Shown here piece by piece: positions 8,838-19,025 of a stretch of 64,000 nucleotides of DNA; position 1 is the first letter of the stretch, and the number at the start of each line of letters is the position of its first letter. The notes beneath the pieces were generated by a model, which worked only from the letters and a program-made list of their open reading frames with translations, was not told the origin of the DNA and did not search any database. Source of the DNA: Methanolobus sp. ZRKC5 (GTDB lineage Archaea > Halobacteriota > Methanosarcinia > Methanosarcinales > Methanosarcinaceae); NCBI RefSeq assembly GCF_038446525.1, contig NZ_CP151792.1, forward strand, positions 434,001 to 498,000, read 5' to 3'. Both the position numbers and the translations under genes were made by a program.

Positions 8838-9734
8838 ATGGATATCAGGGATTTCGTAAAAAAACAGGAAGCTGCCCTAAAAAAATACCGCAGGGCCTAT
8901 AAGCTAATAGATTTCCTGACAATTTCACTGGTGCTTTTTACCCTGCTGTTCCTGTTAAGTATGGATAAAGCATTTGCCATGATGAGTACTTTTGAAGTAA
9001 GGGCAGGAACAAGTTACGATTTCGCAGGTATAAGCATTGCATTTGAAACTGTCGCACTGGCATTTATTTCCGCATTTCTGGCTTTGATATTGACCTTCCT
9101 GATACACAGACGTGATGACAGGACCGGTATTTTACTAGTAGTAGAAGAAAAGTATCCAAACCTGCAGGAAAAACTACGTACTGCATACGATAACAGGGAT
9201 ACTGACAACATAATAGTGAAGGACCTGTTAAATATAGTATCCTCAGGCATTTCAAAAGTTCAGTCTTCAGCTTTTCTAAGAAGAAGACGGCTTACACTAG
9301 GCTTGGTGCTGATACTTATCTCTGCTTCAACACTTGGTATCATCATGTCGAATGACATTCGTACAGGTGTTGGTCCGGATGATTTTGAAAAACTTCTGGA
9401 AGATGCGGGGCTTCTGCCAGATGATGACAACACACCTGACGACCTTTATGATATCGACGACCAGACCAGTGACACTGGTGATTCTGGTAATGAAAACCTG
9501 ACCGGAGAGACTGCAATCATTGTTGTAGAGGGAACTGAAGTCGACCTGACACTTCCACCTGGAACAGGAACAGGTTTCTCAAACCAGCAAGAAGCAGAAG
9601 AAGCTGATGAGGACTTTGACCAGTCATCACCCTACGAAATAAGCATCATTTCATCCCAGGCATATTATGAAGAGCTTCCTGAAGGATATGAAAGTGTTAT
9701 CAAATCTTATTTTGAAGAGATGGCTAAAAACTGA
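8838..9734 (+). CDS. Membrane protein, first gene of MoxR/vWA operon
   Basis: A 298-residue protein with three predicted membrane segments: residues about 24-50, 63-88 (VALAFISAFLALILTFL) and 150-170. An acidic extracellular-type tail of about 120 residues is rich in Asp/Thr/Gly and probably disordered. The first part contains a coiled, charged segment between the membrane spans. GGTG precedes the ATG. I recognise it only as the conserved membrane protein that leads MoxR-DUF58-vWA operons in Euryarchaeota. It probably anchors or senses for that complex, which is inference. Confidence 0.75.
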   Translation: MDIRDFVKKQEAALKKYRRAYKLIDFLTISLVLFTLLFLLSMDKAFAMMSTFEVRAGTSYDFAGISIAFETVALAFISAFLALILTFLIHRRDDRTGILLVVEEKYPNLQEKLRTAYDNRDTDNIIVKDLLNIVSSGISKVQSSAFLRRRRLTLGLVLILISASTLGIIMSNDIRTGVGPDDFEKLLEDAGLLPDDDNTPDDLYDIDDQTSDTGDSGNENLTGETAIIVVEGTEVDLTLPPGTGTGFSNQQEAEEADEDFDQSSPYEISIISSQAYYEELPEGYESVIKSYFEEMAKN

Positions 9735-9785
9735 ACATTACATTTATAATTTACATTCATAGGACAAAGACAAAGGAGATAATAA

Positions 9786-10757
9786 ATGGCAAGCGACCTG
9801 AATTCAAGTGACCTGTCGCAAACATACAAAATGGCCGGCGATATGTTTGCAACGCTTTTCAACGAGGTTGGAAAGGTAGTTGTCGGCCAGCATGCTTCAG
9901 TGGAACAGATCATAATTTCAATATTATGCAACGGGCATGCACTGATAGAAAGTAACCCAGGTCTTGGAAAAACACTGACAATTTCAACCATTTCAAAATC
10001 AATGGATCTGAATTTCAGCAGGATACAGTGTACACCAGATCTGATGCCTGCTGATATCACTGGAACGCATATCATCGAAGAAACAGATGGACACAAAGAA
10101 TTCAAGTTTGAGCCAGGACCGATCTTTGCCAATATTGTACTTGCTGATGAGATCAATCGTGCATCTCCAAAGACACAGTCCGCATTGCTTGAGGCAATGC
10201 AGGAGAAGCAAATAACCGTTGGTAATGATACATTCATTCTTGAACAGCCTTTTTTCATATTGGCAACCCAGAACCCTATTGAAATGGAAGGAACCTTCCC
10301 TCTACCGGAAGCACAACTTGACAGATTCCTGCTTAAGATCCTTGTGGATTATCCGAACTACGAAGATGAGATAGAGATCGTTAACCGGTACACAAAGTCC
10401 ATCATGCCCACCGTTGGCAAAGTGGTAAATAAGAATACACTTCTTGACCTGCAAAAACTGACAAGAGATGTACCAATTGCAGATGATATAAAAAGCAGGG
10501 CCATTAAGATCGTCATATCGACACGTATCAAAAGCGAGTTCATCGAATATGGTGCATCCCCCAGGGCTTCAATAGGAATTATACTTGCAGCAAAAGCAAG
10601 GGCTTTGATACAGGGACGCAATTATGTCAGTGCAGAAGATATTGATGCCATGGCATACCCGGTACTCAGGCACAGGATAATTCTAACCTTTGAAGCAGAA
10701 AGAAGAGGAATAAGCACTGACCAGGTTATCAAAAGCTTGCTTGAGAAAATAAAGTAA
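9786..10757 (+). CDS. MoxR-family AAA+ ATPase
   Basis: A 323-residue MoxR ATPase with Walker A in ESNPGLGKTL near residue 57, Walker B in IVLADEINR near residue 120, the family signature TQNPIEMEGTFPLPEAQLDRF and a C-terminal lid domain. MoxR proteins act as chaperone-like motors with vWA proteins, inserting metals or remodelling complexes. The three downstream genes encode the matching DUF58 and vWA partners. A good ribosome-binding site (AAAGGAGAT) precedes the ATG. Confidence 0.95.
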   Translation: MASDLNSSDLSQTYKMAGDMFATLFNEVGKVVVGQHASVEQIIISILCNGHALIESNPGLGKTLTISTISKSMDLNFSRIQCTPDLMPADITGTHIIEETDGHKEFKFEPGPIFANIVLADEINRASPKTQSALLEAMQEKQITVGNDTFILEQPFFILATQNPIEMEGTFPLPEAQLDRFLLKILVDYPNYEDEIEIVNRYTKSIMPTVGKVVNKNTLLDLQKLTRDVPIADDIKSRAIKIVISTRIKSEFIEYGASPRASIGIILAAKARALIQGRNYVSAEDIDAMAYPVLRHRIILTFEAERRGISTDQVIKSLLEKIK

Positions 10758-10794
10758 GGTAGCTTTGACAGGAAACTCAGGCAGAGAACTGGCT

Positions 10795-11679
10795 ATGAGC
10801 GACAAGAGACATACCATAGATGTTGATTTTTTCAGACAGCTTGACCGTTTTACCTTCATGGTAAGAAAAAGAGTGTCAACTGCGTATGCAGGGAGCAGAC
10901 GCTCCATACATAGCGGAAGAGGTCTGGACACCATTGGCTACAGGGAATACAATCGAGGCGATGAGCTCAAAGCCGTGGACTGGAAAGCTTATGCCAGATC
11001 TGAGAAACTCTACATACGCCAGTTCGAGGAAGATAAATCCCTTACAACCCACATCTTACTGGACTCCAGTAAGAGCATGGACTATACTGCCGGAGGTTCT
11101 CCAAGCAAGTTCGAGTATGCTACAATGCTTGCAGCAGGCTTTGCTTACCTGGTTACCAAGGACAACGATAAGTTTGCGATATCAACATTTGCAGAGAATG
11201 TGGACATTACAAAACCCAGGAGAGGAAGAAAATACCTGTTACGTGCTATCGAGCGGCTCGAAACAGCTAAAGCTGGTGGAAAAACAGCTATTGATGAATG
11301 TACGATCCTGTACGGAAAAGCCATCCATTCACGCTCACTTGTGATTATTATCTCTGATTTTCTTCAGGACCCTAAAGAGATCGAATCTGCAATTTACCGT
11401 TTTTCAGATCATGACCTGATGCTTGTCCAGGTACTTGACAGAACAGAGAGCGCCCTTACTATTCATGGCCATAGTCGACTTGTAGACCTTGAATCTGGAG
11501 TTAAGCTTGACACATATATAAGTGAAGACCTGAAAACTGAGTATCAGGAAAAACTCACAAGCCACATAAACCAGATCAAGGATAACTGTGGCAAGGTTGG
11601 TGCCGAATTCTACACTTTCACAACCGATACCCCGATATTTGACGCATTCTTCCATACCATAAGCAGGAGAAGATTGTAA
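10795..11679 (+). CDS. DUF58 / vWA-like protein
   Basis: About 294 residues from ATG 10795; an in-frame TTG at 10765 gives ten more residues but has no supporting site. The DUF58 signature is clear: GRGLDTIGYREYNRGDE, then VDWKAYARSEKLYIRQFEEDK, followed by a vWA-type fold with the metal site DSSKSMD. DUF58 proteins are standard partners of MoxR ATPases. The stop overlaps the start of the next gene (TAATG), indicating translational coupling. Confidence 0.92.
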   Translation: MSDKRHTIDVDFFRQLDRFTFMVRKRVSTAYAGSRRSIHSGRGLDTIGYREYNRGDELKAVDWKAYARSEKLYIRQFEEDKSLTTHILLDSSKSMDYTAGGSPSKFEYATMLAAGFAYLVTKDNDKFAISTFAENVDITKPRRGRKYLLRAIERLETAKAGGKTAIDECTILYGKAIHSRSLVIIISDFLQDPKEIESAIYRFSDHDLMLVQVLDRTESALTIHGHSRLVDLESGVKLDTYISEDLKTEYQEKLTSHINQIKDNCGKVGAEFYTFTTDTPIFDAFFHTISRRRL

Positions 11680-13550
11680 TGCCTTATGATAATCCTCTTG
11701 CACTGGGAGCACTTGCAAGTATTATACCACTGATACTGCTCTATCTTCTCAGGCCAAAACCACTTCAGGTCCAGATCCCATCCCTTATGTTCCTCATGGA
11801 TATAAAGGAAGAGAAAAAACGTTTCTACACATCAATTACAAAACTCATAAAGGATCCGCTTTTCCTTATACAATTACTTGTGCTAATACTTCTTGCACTA
11901 GCCGCAGCATCACCTTTCCTTGAAACACAGGAGGCACTGAGCGGCGAACACACAGTACTTATTATAGATGCATCTGCAAGTATGCAGACTGACAACAGGT
12001 TCAGCGAGGCAATATCAAAAGCTGAAGGTTACGTGAGCAAGAAGAACAGCATCATACTTGCACAGAGCACTCCTGTTACAATACTTGAAAGTGAAAGTTC
12101 GCAGGCAACCTATGACACGCTTGACACGCTTAAAGCAAAAGCAACTGTTGCAGACCTTTCAAGTGCCATTTCAGCTGGCATGAGATTGCTCTCTGATGAG
12201 GGAGGCAATATTGTCGTAGTATCCGATTTTACTAACTGGAATGGTGATGACCCGGTCAATGCCATGAATCTGGCAGAATCATACGGGCTTACTGTGCAGT
12301 TTGTCCTTGTTGGCAGAGAAACTGATAATATAGGGTTCATTCAGGGTAGCATTGAGGCTGTAGATAATAGTTATACCTATACGGGTGTTGTTAAGAATTA
12401 TATGAACAGCAGGCAGGTCGTTGATCTTGAGATAAAGAATCTTGACAATGGCAAAAGCAATGATGTTTCACTTAATATCCCTGCACACTCCACAAAACAA
12501 TTCCAGCTAACAAATCTTGGAACAGGTATTACAGAAGTGGCAATAGCAGATGATGACAGCCTCATGGCCGATAACACTGCCTACATATCCATACCGAGAA
12601 TATCTGACAGACAGCTACTCTTTGTAACAGATGTCGATAATCTTCCCTCACAGGTAGCACTATCGTTGATACCGAACATTAAGCTCAACCAGATTGAAGG
12701 CGTGCCTGAAGACCTGTCCAAATACAGCATGGTAGTAATTGCCAATAAGGAAAGGCCACTCGCAAGTAATGAAATAGCAACCCTTGATAATTATCTCAGT
12801 GGTGGAGGAAGAGCTGTTTTCATTGCCAGTGAAGCACTTTCATCTCAAAATGCTAAAATTGAATTGCAGGAAATTCTTCCGGTAATACCTGCTTCCATAG
12901 AAGATTCAGATTATGGTGTAACCCTTGAAGTTGTTCAGGAAACGCGACTTAGCGAGGATATAAAATACGAGGAAGTTGCTATGTATCGCTTCCTTAATGT
13001 CAGCTCAAGGATCGATTCCACCACTCTTGTAGCTACTGACGACAATATACCTCTGCTAGCATACGATTCTGTAGGGGATGGAACTGTTGTGTATCTTGGC
13101 ATTAATGATATCACAGGCGAAGACGCCTGGAATAATTTCTATAATAAACCGGAGTATCCGGTGTTCTGGTTCAAGCTGGCAGGATGGCTTGGAGGAACCG
13201 GCAGTGTACAGGATTATAATCTAAAGACAGGAACCATCTCAGCACTGGCGAAAGAACAGGATATTCAAACTCCAAATGGTACCCAAACCGTTAGCCGTGT
13301 CCTTTATGATGAGACCGGCACCTATCAGGTAGCAGGAAAGGAAATCGCTGTTAACCTGTATAATGACAGGGAATCTGACACTACTATTGAAGAAGACGTT
13401 ATAGAACGCTCACAGGTACAGGAAGGACCTGAAATAGTGCGTTCCAGCTCCTATACTGCAAAGAACTATCTGGACATTTATATGATAATCATTGTTTTTA
13501 TCCTTGTTGTACTTGAACTCCTTATAATAAGAAAAAGAGGTGAGCTCTGA
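11679..13550 (+). CDS. BatA-like membrane vWA protein
   Basis: A 623-residue membrane protein. The N-terminal aerotolerance-regulator (BatA-type) region has two membrane segments (near residues 8-24 and 60-80). A vWA domain with an intact DxSxS metal site (DASASMQ) spans about residues 90-215. Next are an Ig-like domain, a glutamine-amidotransferase-like domain (near 300-390, with LSGGGRAVFIASEA) and a C-terminal membrane helix (IYMIIIVFILVVLELLI) with a short basic tail. Most of the protein should lie outside the cell. It overlaps both neighbours by one or a few bases, so the set is one operon. Confidence 0.9.
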   Translation: MPYDNPLALGALASIIPLILLYLLRPKPLQVQIPSLMFLMDIKEEKKRFYTSITKLIKDPLFLIQLLVLILLALAAASPFLETQEALSGEHTVLIIDASASMQTDNRFSEAISKAEGYVSKKNSIILAQSTPVTILESESSQATYDTLDTLKAKATVADLSSAISAGMRLLSDEGGNIVVVSDFTNWNGDDPVNAMNLAESYGLTVQFVLVGRETDNIGFIQGSIEAVDNSYTYTGVVKNYMNSRQVVDLEIKNLDNGKSNDVSLNIPAHSTKQFQLTNLGTGITEVAIADDDSLMADNTAYISIPRISDRQLLFVTDVDNLPSQVALSLIPNIKLNQIEGVPEDLSKYSMVVIANKERPLASNEIATLDNYLSGGGRAVFIASEALSSQNAKIELQEILPVIPASIEDSDYGVTLEVVQETRLSEDIKYEEVAMYRFLNVSSRIDSTTLVATDDNIPLLAYDSVGDGTVVYLGINDITGEDAWNNFYNKPEYPVFWFKLAGWLGGTGSVQDYNLKTGTISALAKEQDIQTPNGTQTVSRVLYDETGTYQVAGKEIAVNLYNDRESDTTIEEDVIERSQVQEGPEIVRSSSYTAKNYLDIYMIIIVFILVVLELLIIRKRGEL

Positions 13551-16018
13551 TGGTCAGGCTTGAGAATCCGGAGATGCTCTGGCTGATTATCCCTGCCCTT
13601 ATTGCAGGTTTCTATCTCCTGAAAAAAGGAACAAAGAAAGGACTTATTATTTCACGTATAGTTGTTGCCACACTGCTCATAGTTGCTCTTGCATCACCTT
13701 TTACACTCGTACCAAGAGTAACGACAGATGACAATCCAGACCTTGTGATAATCTCGGATGAAACTGCCAGCATGGAATTATTCGAAAACGGTACGGCAGC
13801 TAAGCTATATGAAGCTCTAAGCGCCAGGACATCTGCATCAATTGTTCGACTCACAGGAGATAATACTGCACTTGGAGATACCGTTATGCAGTATTCCACC
13901 GGAGATAACCAGATAGTACTGGTCACTGACGGTAACAGTAACACAGGCGAAGAACTGGAAGATGCACTGCAATTTGCAAAGGAAACTGGCACTACTGTTT
14001 ACTATGTCCAACCAGAATTGGAAGAGAATGACCTGACCGTTCAGATAGAAGGCGATAAGACCATAATTCTCAGGAACGAGAACCAGTTCAATATCGTTGT
14101 ATCTCAGGCAATGGAACAGGAAATAACGTATAGCTATGAACTCTATATTGATGACAATCTGGAAAGGAGCGGACCGATTATACAAACCACCCGTGAGAAA
14201 AGTATACCTGTGACAAAGGTGATATTCGACAAACCAGGTGCACACACATTAAAGGCTATTATCATACCTTCCGGCTTTGACGTTGACACGATCAACAATC
14301 AATATTATAAATCTGTATATGTTGTCCCGAAACCTACTATTCGCGCCATAGGTCTTGAAACCAATTCTCCGCTTGCAGACATATTGTTAAATCTCTATGA
14401 TGTATCAACTTCCGGAGAACTTGATAATATCGACGATAAGAAGGCAATAATCCTCGATAACACTCATGCAAACACATTCACTAAATCCGAGGTCGAAGAG
14501 CTGAAAGATTATCTCAATGAAGGAAGAGGTATTGTCGTGGTAGGAGGAGAACGCGCCTATAATTATGGAGATTATCTCGATTCCCCTATAGAAGAGATAT
14601 TACCAGTGCTCTCAAAACCTACGGATTGGAGTGGTGGCAGAAATATAGTCTTGCTGCTTGACAATTCACATAGCTCAGTCGATTATGAAACTTATGACTA
14701 TATTATATCAAATGCCATTTTAATCCTAAATAATAAAAACTTCAAGGATTCGTATGCAGGAGTTGTAACTTTTGGTGGTAAAGGTACTGACATATCCAAT
14801 GGACTGGTTTATCTTGGAACTCAATCAAATGCACAGAAACTTGAAGAAGAGCTCAAAAACCTGATAGCTGGCGGCGGTAGTGGTGCTACTCTTTTGCATG
14901 AAGGATTAAATGTAGCTGATAGCTGGCTTGAAGGAGAAGAAGGAAAACTGGATATTATAATACTATCAGATGGTGCCTTCGGACAGACATATGATGAAAC
15001 GTTGCAAGTTGCTAAAAAAATACATGACAAGGGAATTAGCTTTTACTTTATAAAAATCAATTCCGGCGACCCGGGACAATCATACCTTAAAGATGACAAA
15101 AGTAATTATTATGCAGATTTATTAATGGAGAATGTTGAAGGAAAAACAATTTATCTTGAAAAAGGACAGCTTGTAGATGATATTTATTTTGATGAAAGTG
15201 ACACATCATCTGAAAGCCCTGATAATCTGGATGTCGGAGTTTTTCCTCTGGTCAAATACAATACCAAACATTTCATCACCAGAAACATCGAAATAAATGG
15301 CAGTATCACAGGGTACAATGATGTCACTCCAAAAGCCGGAGCTGACAGGCTTATTATTACAAGCACCGGAAAACCGGTACTGACCACATGGAGATACGGG
15401 CTTGGAAGAGTTGCTGCCTTGTCAACCGATAACGGACAGGGAGGAGATAATATGTGGGCCACACAGTTGTACTCGGATAACAATTCAAAGCTGATGTCCT
15501 CAACTGTGAACTGGGCAATCGGTAATCCAAGGGAAGAGACCGGAGCTGTTGTAGATGCACCAGACACATGGTATGGTACACCAGTTACAATCGAACTGAC
15601 AATGTATGATGAAGGTATTCCCACCCTGAAGCTGGACGGCGATGCACTTGACCTCTCACTCACAGGGAATAATGTATATGAAGCCGTTATCGACCCCAGT
15701 CCAATTGGTCTCCATGACCTTTCTGGATATCCGGTGGCAGTGAACTATGCACTTGAATACCGTGATGTGGGACTGAACGAGGACCTTCCCGCACTTATCA
15801 AAGCATATGGAGGAAATACCTTTTCTCCAAATGAAGCAAGGGCTAATTTGTTCGAAGAAGCACAGGGTAAATCTGAAAAACTTGTACGTGACAATGTAAG
15901 TCAGAAGATATACTTCCTGCTTGCAGCTCTTATTATTTTCCTTGGAGAAGTTATACTAAGGAGAATAAAAGAGATAAAAGAAATGAAGAAACTGCAACAA
16001 CAGGAAAGTGATGCATAA
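13550..16018 (+). CDS. Large membrane protein with two vWA domains
   Basis: An 822-residue protein, last of the operon. Two membrane segments lie near residues 10-55 and one near the C-terminus (IYFLLAALIIFLGEVIL). A first vWA-like domain has a variant metal site (SDETAS). An amidotransferase-like segment (LNEGRGIVVVGGERAYNYG) and a second vWA domain with DNSHSS and IIILSDGAFG follow. A late segment (LTTWRYGLGRVAALSTD) is typical of this family. The start ATG overlaps the TGA of the previous gene. Probably a structural partner of the MoxR ATPase on the outer face of the membrane; the client is unknown. Confidence 0.88.
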   Translation: MVRLENPEMLWLIIPALIAGFYLLKKGTKKGLIISRIVVATLLIVALASPFTLVPRVTTDDNPDLVIISDETASMELFENGTAAKLYEALSARTSASIVRLTGDNTALGDTVMQYSTGDNQIVLVTDGNSNTGEELEDALQFAKETGTTVYYVQPELEENDLTVQIEGDKTIILRNENQFNIVVSQAMEQEITYSYELYIDDNLERSGPIIQTTREKSIPVTKVIFDKPGAHTLKAIIIPSGFDVDTINNQYYKSVYVVPKPTIRAIGLETNSPLADILLNLYDVSTSGELDNIDDKKAIILDNTHANTFTKSEVEELKDYLNEGRGIVVVGGERAYNYGDYLDSPIEEILPVLSKPTDWSGGRNIVLLLDNSHSSVDYETYDYIISNAILILNNKNFKDSYAGVVTFGGKGTDISNGLVYLGTQSNAQKLEEELKNLIAGGGSGATLLHEGLNVADSWLEGEEGKLDIIILSDGAFGQTYDETLQVAKKIHDKGISFYFIKINSGDPGQSYLKDDKSNYYADLLMENVEGKTIYLEKGQLVDDIYFDESDTSSESPDNLDVGVFPLVKYNTKHFITRNIEINGSITGYNDVTPKAGADRLIITSTGKPVLTTWRYGLGRVAALSTDNGQGGDNMWATQLYSDNNSKLMSSTVNWAIGNPREETGAVVDAPDTWYGTPVTIELTMYDEGIPTLKLDGDALDLSLTGNNVYEAVIDPSPIGLHDLSGYPVAVNYALEYRDVGLNEDLPALIKAYGGNTFSPNEARANLFEEAQGKSEKLVRDNVSQKIYFLLAALIIFLGEVILRRIKEIKEMKKLQQQESDA

Positions 16019-16313
16019 TGTTGTGCATTTTACATTGAAATTAGGGGGGGTCATACTACAAATTGACCCTCTTCACCAAAGGGTTAATCTTGATATAGCC
16101 GTACATTTTTTGTTTTTATGTTGAATTTATAACTATTGACACCTATGTTTATTAGTTATTAAGTCAAATAATGTTTTTAGTAACAATTACGTAATCAATT
16201 AGACAGTAATTTAGCAATTTGAGATTGATGTCAAACTCCAAATTGAAAGTGGTGGCTTTGAAAGGGTTTTGACTTTATAGTTTCTAAAAAATTTGGTTGA
16301 AATGGGGAATCAA
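16019..16313. other. Intergenic region after the vWA operon
   Basis: About 295 bases without a credible gene. GGGTCA (16047-16052) and TGACCC (16063-16068) form a hairpin that may end the operon, although no T-run follows it. The rest is AT-rich; I see no convincing TATA box close to the histidine kinase start. Confidence 0.5.
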
Positions 16314-18962
16314 ATGACAGAAAATCAGGTATTGAAGATATTGTTTGTTGAAGACATGCCTGAAGATCTGGAATTAGCTAAGAGGAAAATAAAGGATTAT
16401 GGAATCCGATTTGAGACATACTTAGCACAGAACGAAACTGAATTCTTACAAGGTTTATATGAATTTGAACCGGACATCATAATTTCTGATTATTTACTTC
16501 CTGAATTTGATGGGATGCGGGCACTTGAATACTCGCTTACATATGATAACACTGTTCCGTTCATAATTCTAACGGGATTCATAAATGAAGAAATTGCCGT
16601 GGATAGCATAAAAGCAGGAGCAACTGATTACGTACTAAAAGAGCGTATCAGTAGACTGCCCAGTGCCATAAAAGAAGCCATAAAGAAAAAAAGTGTGCTC
16701 CTTGAAAATAAGCAGGCAACTGAATCTCTGGAATTTATGTCGAAAATAATTGAGCAATCTCCTTATTCAATTATTTCGACTGACATGGAAGGAATTATAA
16801 CAAGCTGGAACAAGGGGGCTAAAAGAACCTTTGGTTTTACTTCAGAAGAAGCTTTGGGTCAGCATATATCCCTGCTTTACCATGATACTTATCTTGACAT
16901 TCTGAACAAGGATATAATAGAACCGCTTCTTTTAAATGGATATCATCAGACGCAGGTCAGTTTGAAACGTAAGAGTGGAGAATCATTCATTGGTTCTTTA
17001 TACCTCTGGCTGATTAAAGATATAACCGGACAGGCTTCAGGGATGGTAGGGTACACGCTTGACATTACTAAACGAGTAAAGGCAGAAGAAGAGCTTCGAA
17101 TAAAAGACCAGGCCATAGAATGCAATGTTGATGGTATTGCACTTTTGGAGCTGGACGGCAGGATAAGCTATGCGAACGAAACTGCCTTAAAAATCTGGGG
17201 ATATGAAAACAAGGCCGAGGTAGTTGGAAAGAATGTTGAGGAGTTCTTTGATACTAAATACAAAAGAAGCGAAATATTAGAAATAATAAAAGATAAGGGA
17301 TTCAAAAGTGAACGAAATGCCCTGAGAAAAGATGGAACTATTTTTCCTGTATGGGTATCTACAACGACAATTAAAGATGCTTCAGGCAACTCAATTGCCT
17401 ACATGGGCTCTCTTGTAGATATTACTAAAATAAAGAGATCACAAGAAGCGTTAAAGGAAAGCGAGGAAAAGTATCGCCTCCTCGCTGAAAATACCCTTGA
17501 TTGCATATGGTTAATGGACATGAACATGGCTTTCACTTATGTGAATCCTGCGATTTATTCCATACTTGGTTTTCTGCCGGAAGAATGGATCGGCTCGAAA
17601 CTAAGTGACCATTGTGACGAAAAGAATTTCATGAAAATAATGGATCACGCAAAAATCGGAATGGAAAGTTCACCAGATGTTACCGAACTGACCTTTCAGG
17701 CAGAAATGCTTAATAAAAACGGAGATAACGTACCCATCGAGATCACAGGTAAAATACTACACAGTACTGATGGAATTCCCATTGGCTTTCATGGAAACGC
17801 AAGGGACATAACCAAGAGAATTCTCGCAGAAGAAGCTTTAAAAGAAAGTGAGGACAGACTTAAACTTGCAATGATGGTCTCAGAACATGGTTTTTGGGAA
17901 TGGGAGCTTGACCTTAATGAGTTTTATTTCAGTCCGAATTCATATAATGTGCTCGGCTATGAAGATCAAGAGTTTCCAATGTCACCTGAGATATGGGGTA
18001 AATTACTGCATCCGGAAGACCGGAAGAACATATTGCCAGAAATTATAAGCTCTATAAAAGAAGAGAAAACTTTCACTTTTGAGATACGTATGCTTTCAGG
18101 CTCAGGGAAATGGAGATGGATACTGGCCAAAGGAGCCACATTCAATGGAAACAGAGGTAGCCATAGAGCCATAGGCACTCTTGTTGATATTACTGAAAGG
18201 AAGAAAACTGAAGAACAGATGCTGCTGGCGAGAATAGCTGCTGAAGAGGCAAACCGCTGTAAAAATGGTCTTCTGACTAACATGAACCACGAGTTAAGAA
18301 CTCCCCTTAATTCAGTTATAGGATACTCAGATGTTCTGATAGACCAAAACATCAAAGAACTTGACGATAAACAGAAGAAATACCTGCAGATCATCAATGA
18401 TGCCGGATACAAACTACTTAATCTAATTAATAATGTACTGGACCTGGCACAGATCGAAGCTGAAGGGATGGGACTCAAATTTTCAGCTTTTGAGCCGGCT
18501 GAGTACGTTGAGGAAGTAATTAGAAGTACAAAACTACTGGCCACAAAAAAGAAGATAAATATCAATGTCAACATTGACGAAAGTACCACTGAAATAACTG
18601 CAGATGTTGATAAGTTTAAAGAAATACTCTATAATCTGGTAGAAAATGCTTTGAAGTTCACACCTGAAAAAGGAACCGTTACCGTTAATGTAAAGGTCGA
18701 AAATGAAGAAATTGAAGTATCCGTAGAAGACACCGGCATTGGAATTGCAGAAGAAGATAGAGAACGGATCTTCAATTCCTTTATACAGGTGGATAGCTCC
18801 AACACCAAAAAATACGGAGGAGCAGGTCTTGGACTCGCACTTGTCAAAGAATACCTGAAAATGCAAAGTGGAAATATATGGGTGGAAGGTGAATCAGGGA
18901 AGGGTAGCAAATTCATTTTTCGAATCCCTGTTTATCCAAAGGAAAGAGCTACCGATATATAG
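16314..18962 (+). CDS. Response-regulator/PAS/histidine kinase hybrid
   Basis: An 882-residue soluble sensor kinase. A receiver domain comes first (FVEDMPEDLE acidic pocket; phospho-acceptor Asp in IIISDYLLPEFDGM). Four PAS domains with PAC ends follow, at roughly residues 130-250, 255-375, 380-505 and 510-635. A HisKA domain carries the phosphorylated His in MNHELRTPLNSVIGYS, and the HATPase domain has NLVENALKF, EDTGIGIAEED and GAGLGLALVKEYL. ATG 16314 has GGGG seven bases before it; ATG 16302 and TTG 16293 are alternatives. No membrane segment, so it senses a cytoplasmic cue, perhaps redox or a small ligand. The N-terminal receiver suggests that it is itself downstream of another kinase. 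Confidence 0.93.
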   Translation: MTENQVLKILFVEDMPEDLELAKRKIKDYGIRFETYLAQNETEFLQGLYEFEPDIIISDYLLPEFDGMRALEYSLTYDNTVPFIILTGFINEEIAVDSIKAGATDYVLKERISRLPSAIKEAIKKKSVLLENKQATESLEFMSKIIEQSPYSIISTDMEGIITSWNKGAKRTFGFTSEEALGQHISLLYHDTYLDILNKDIIEPLLLNGYHQTQVSLKRKSGESFIGSLYLWLIKDITGQASGMVGYTLDITKRVKAEEELRIKDQAIECNVDGIALLELDGRISYANETALKIWGYENKAEVVGKNVEEFFDTKYKRSEILEIIKDKGFKSERNALRKDGTIFPVWVSTTTIKDASGNSIAYMGSLVDITKIKRSQEALKESEEKYRLLAENTLDCIWLMDMNMAFTYVNPAIYSILGFLPEEWIGSKLSDHCDEKNFMKIMDHAKIGMESSPDVTELTFQAEMLNKNGDNVPIEITGKILHSTDGIPIGFHGNARDITKRILAEEALKESEDRLKLAMMVSEHGFWEWELDLNEFYFSPNSYNVLGYEDQEFPMSPEIWGKLLHPEDRKNILPEIISSIKEEKTFTFEIRMLSGSGKWRWILAKGATFNGNRGSHRAIGTLVDITERKKTEEQMLLARIAAEEANRCKNGLLTNMNHELRTPLNSVIGYSDVLIDQNIKELDDKQKKYLQIINDAGYKLLNLINNVLDLAQIEAEGMGLKFSAFEPAEYVEEVIRSTKLLATKKKININVNIDESTTEITADVDKFKEILYNLVENALKFTPEKGTVTVNVKVENEEIEVSVEDTGIGIAEEDRERIFNSFIQVDSSNTKKYGGAGLGLALVKEYLKMQSGNIWVEGESGKGSKFIFRIPVYPKERATDI

Positions 18963-19025
18963 CAACAGTAAGAGAATATCAATTGACAGTTTTTAAGTTT
19001 TCAGATGGCATAAGGAGTTCACAAT

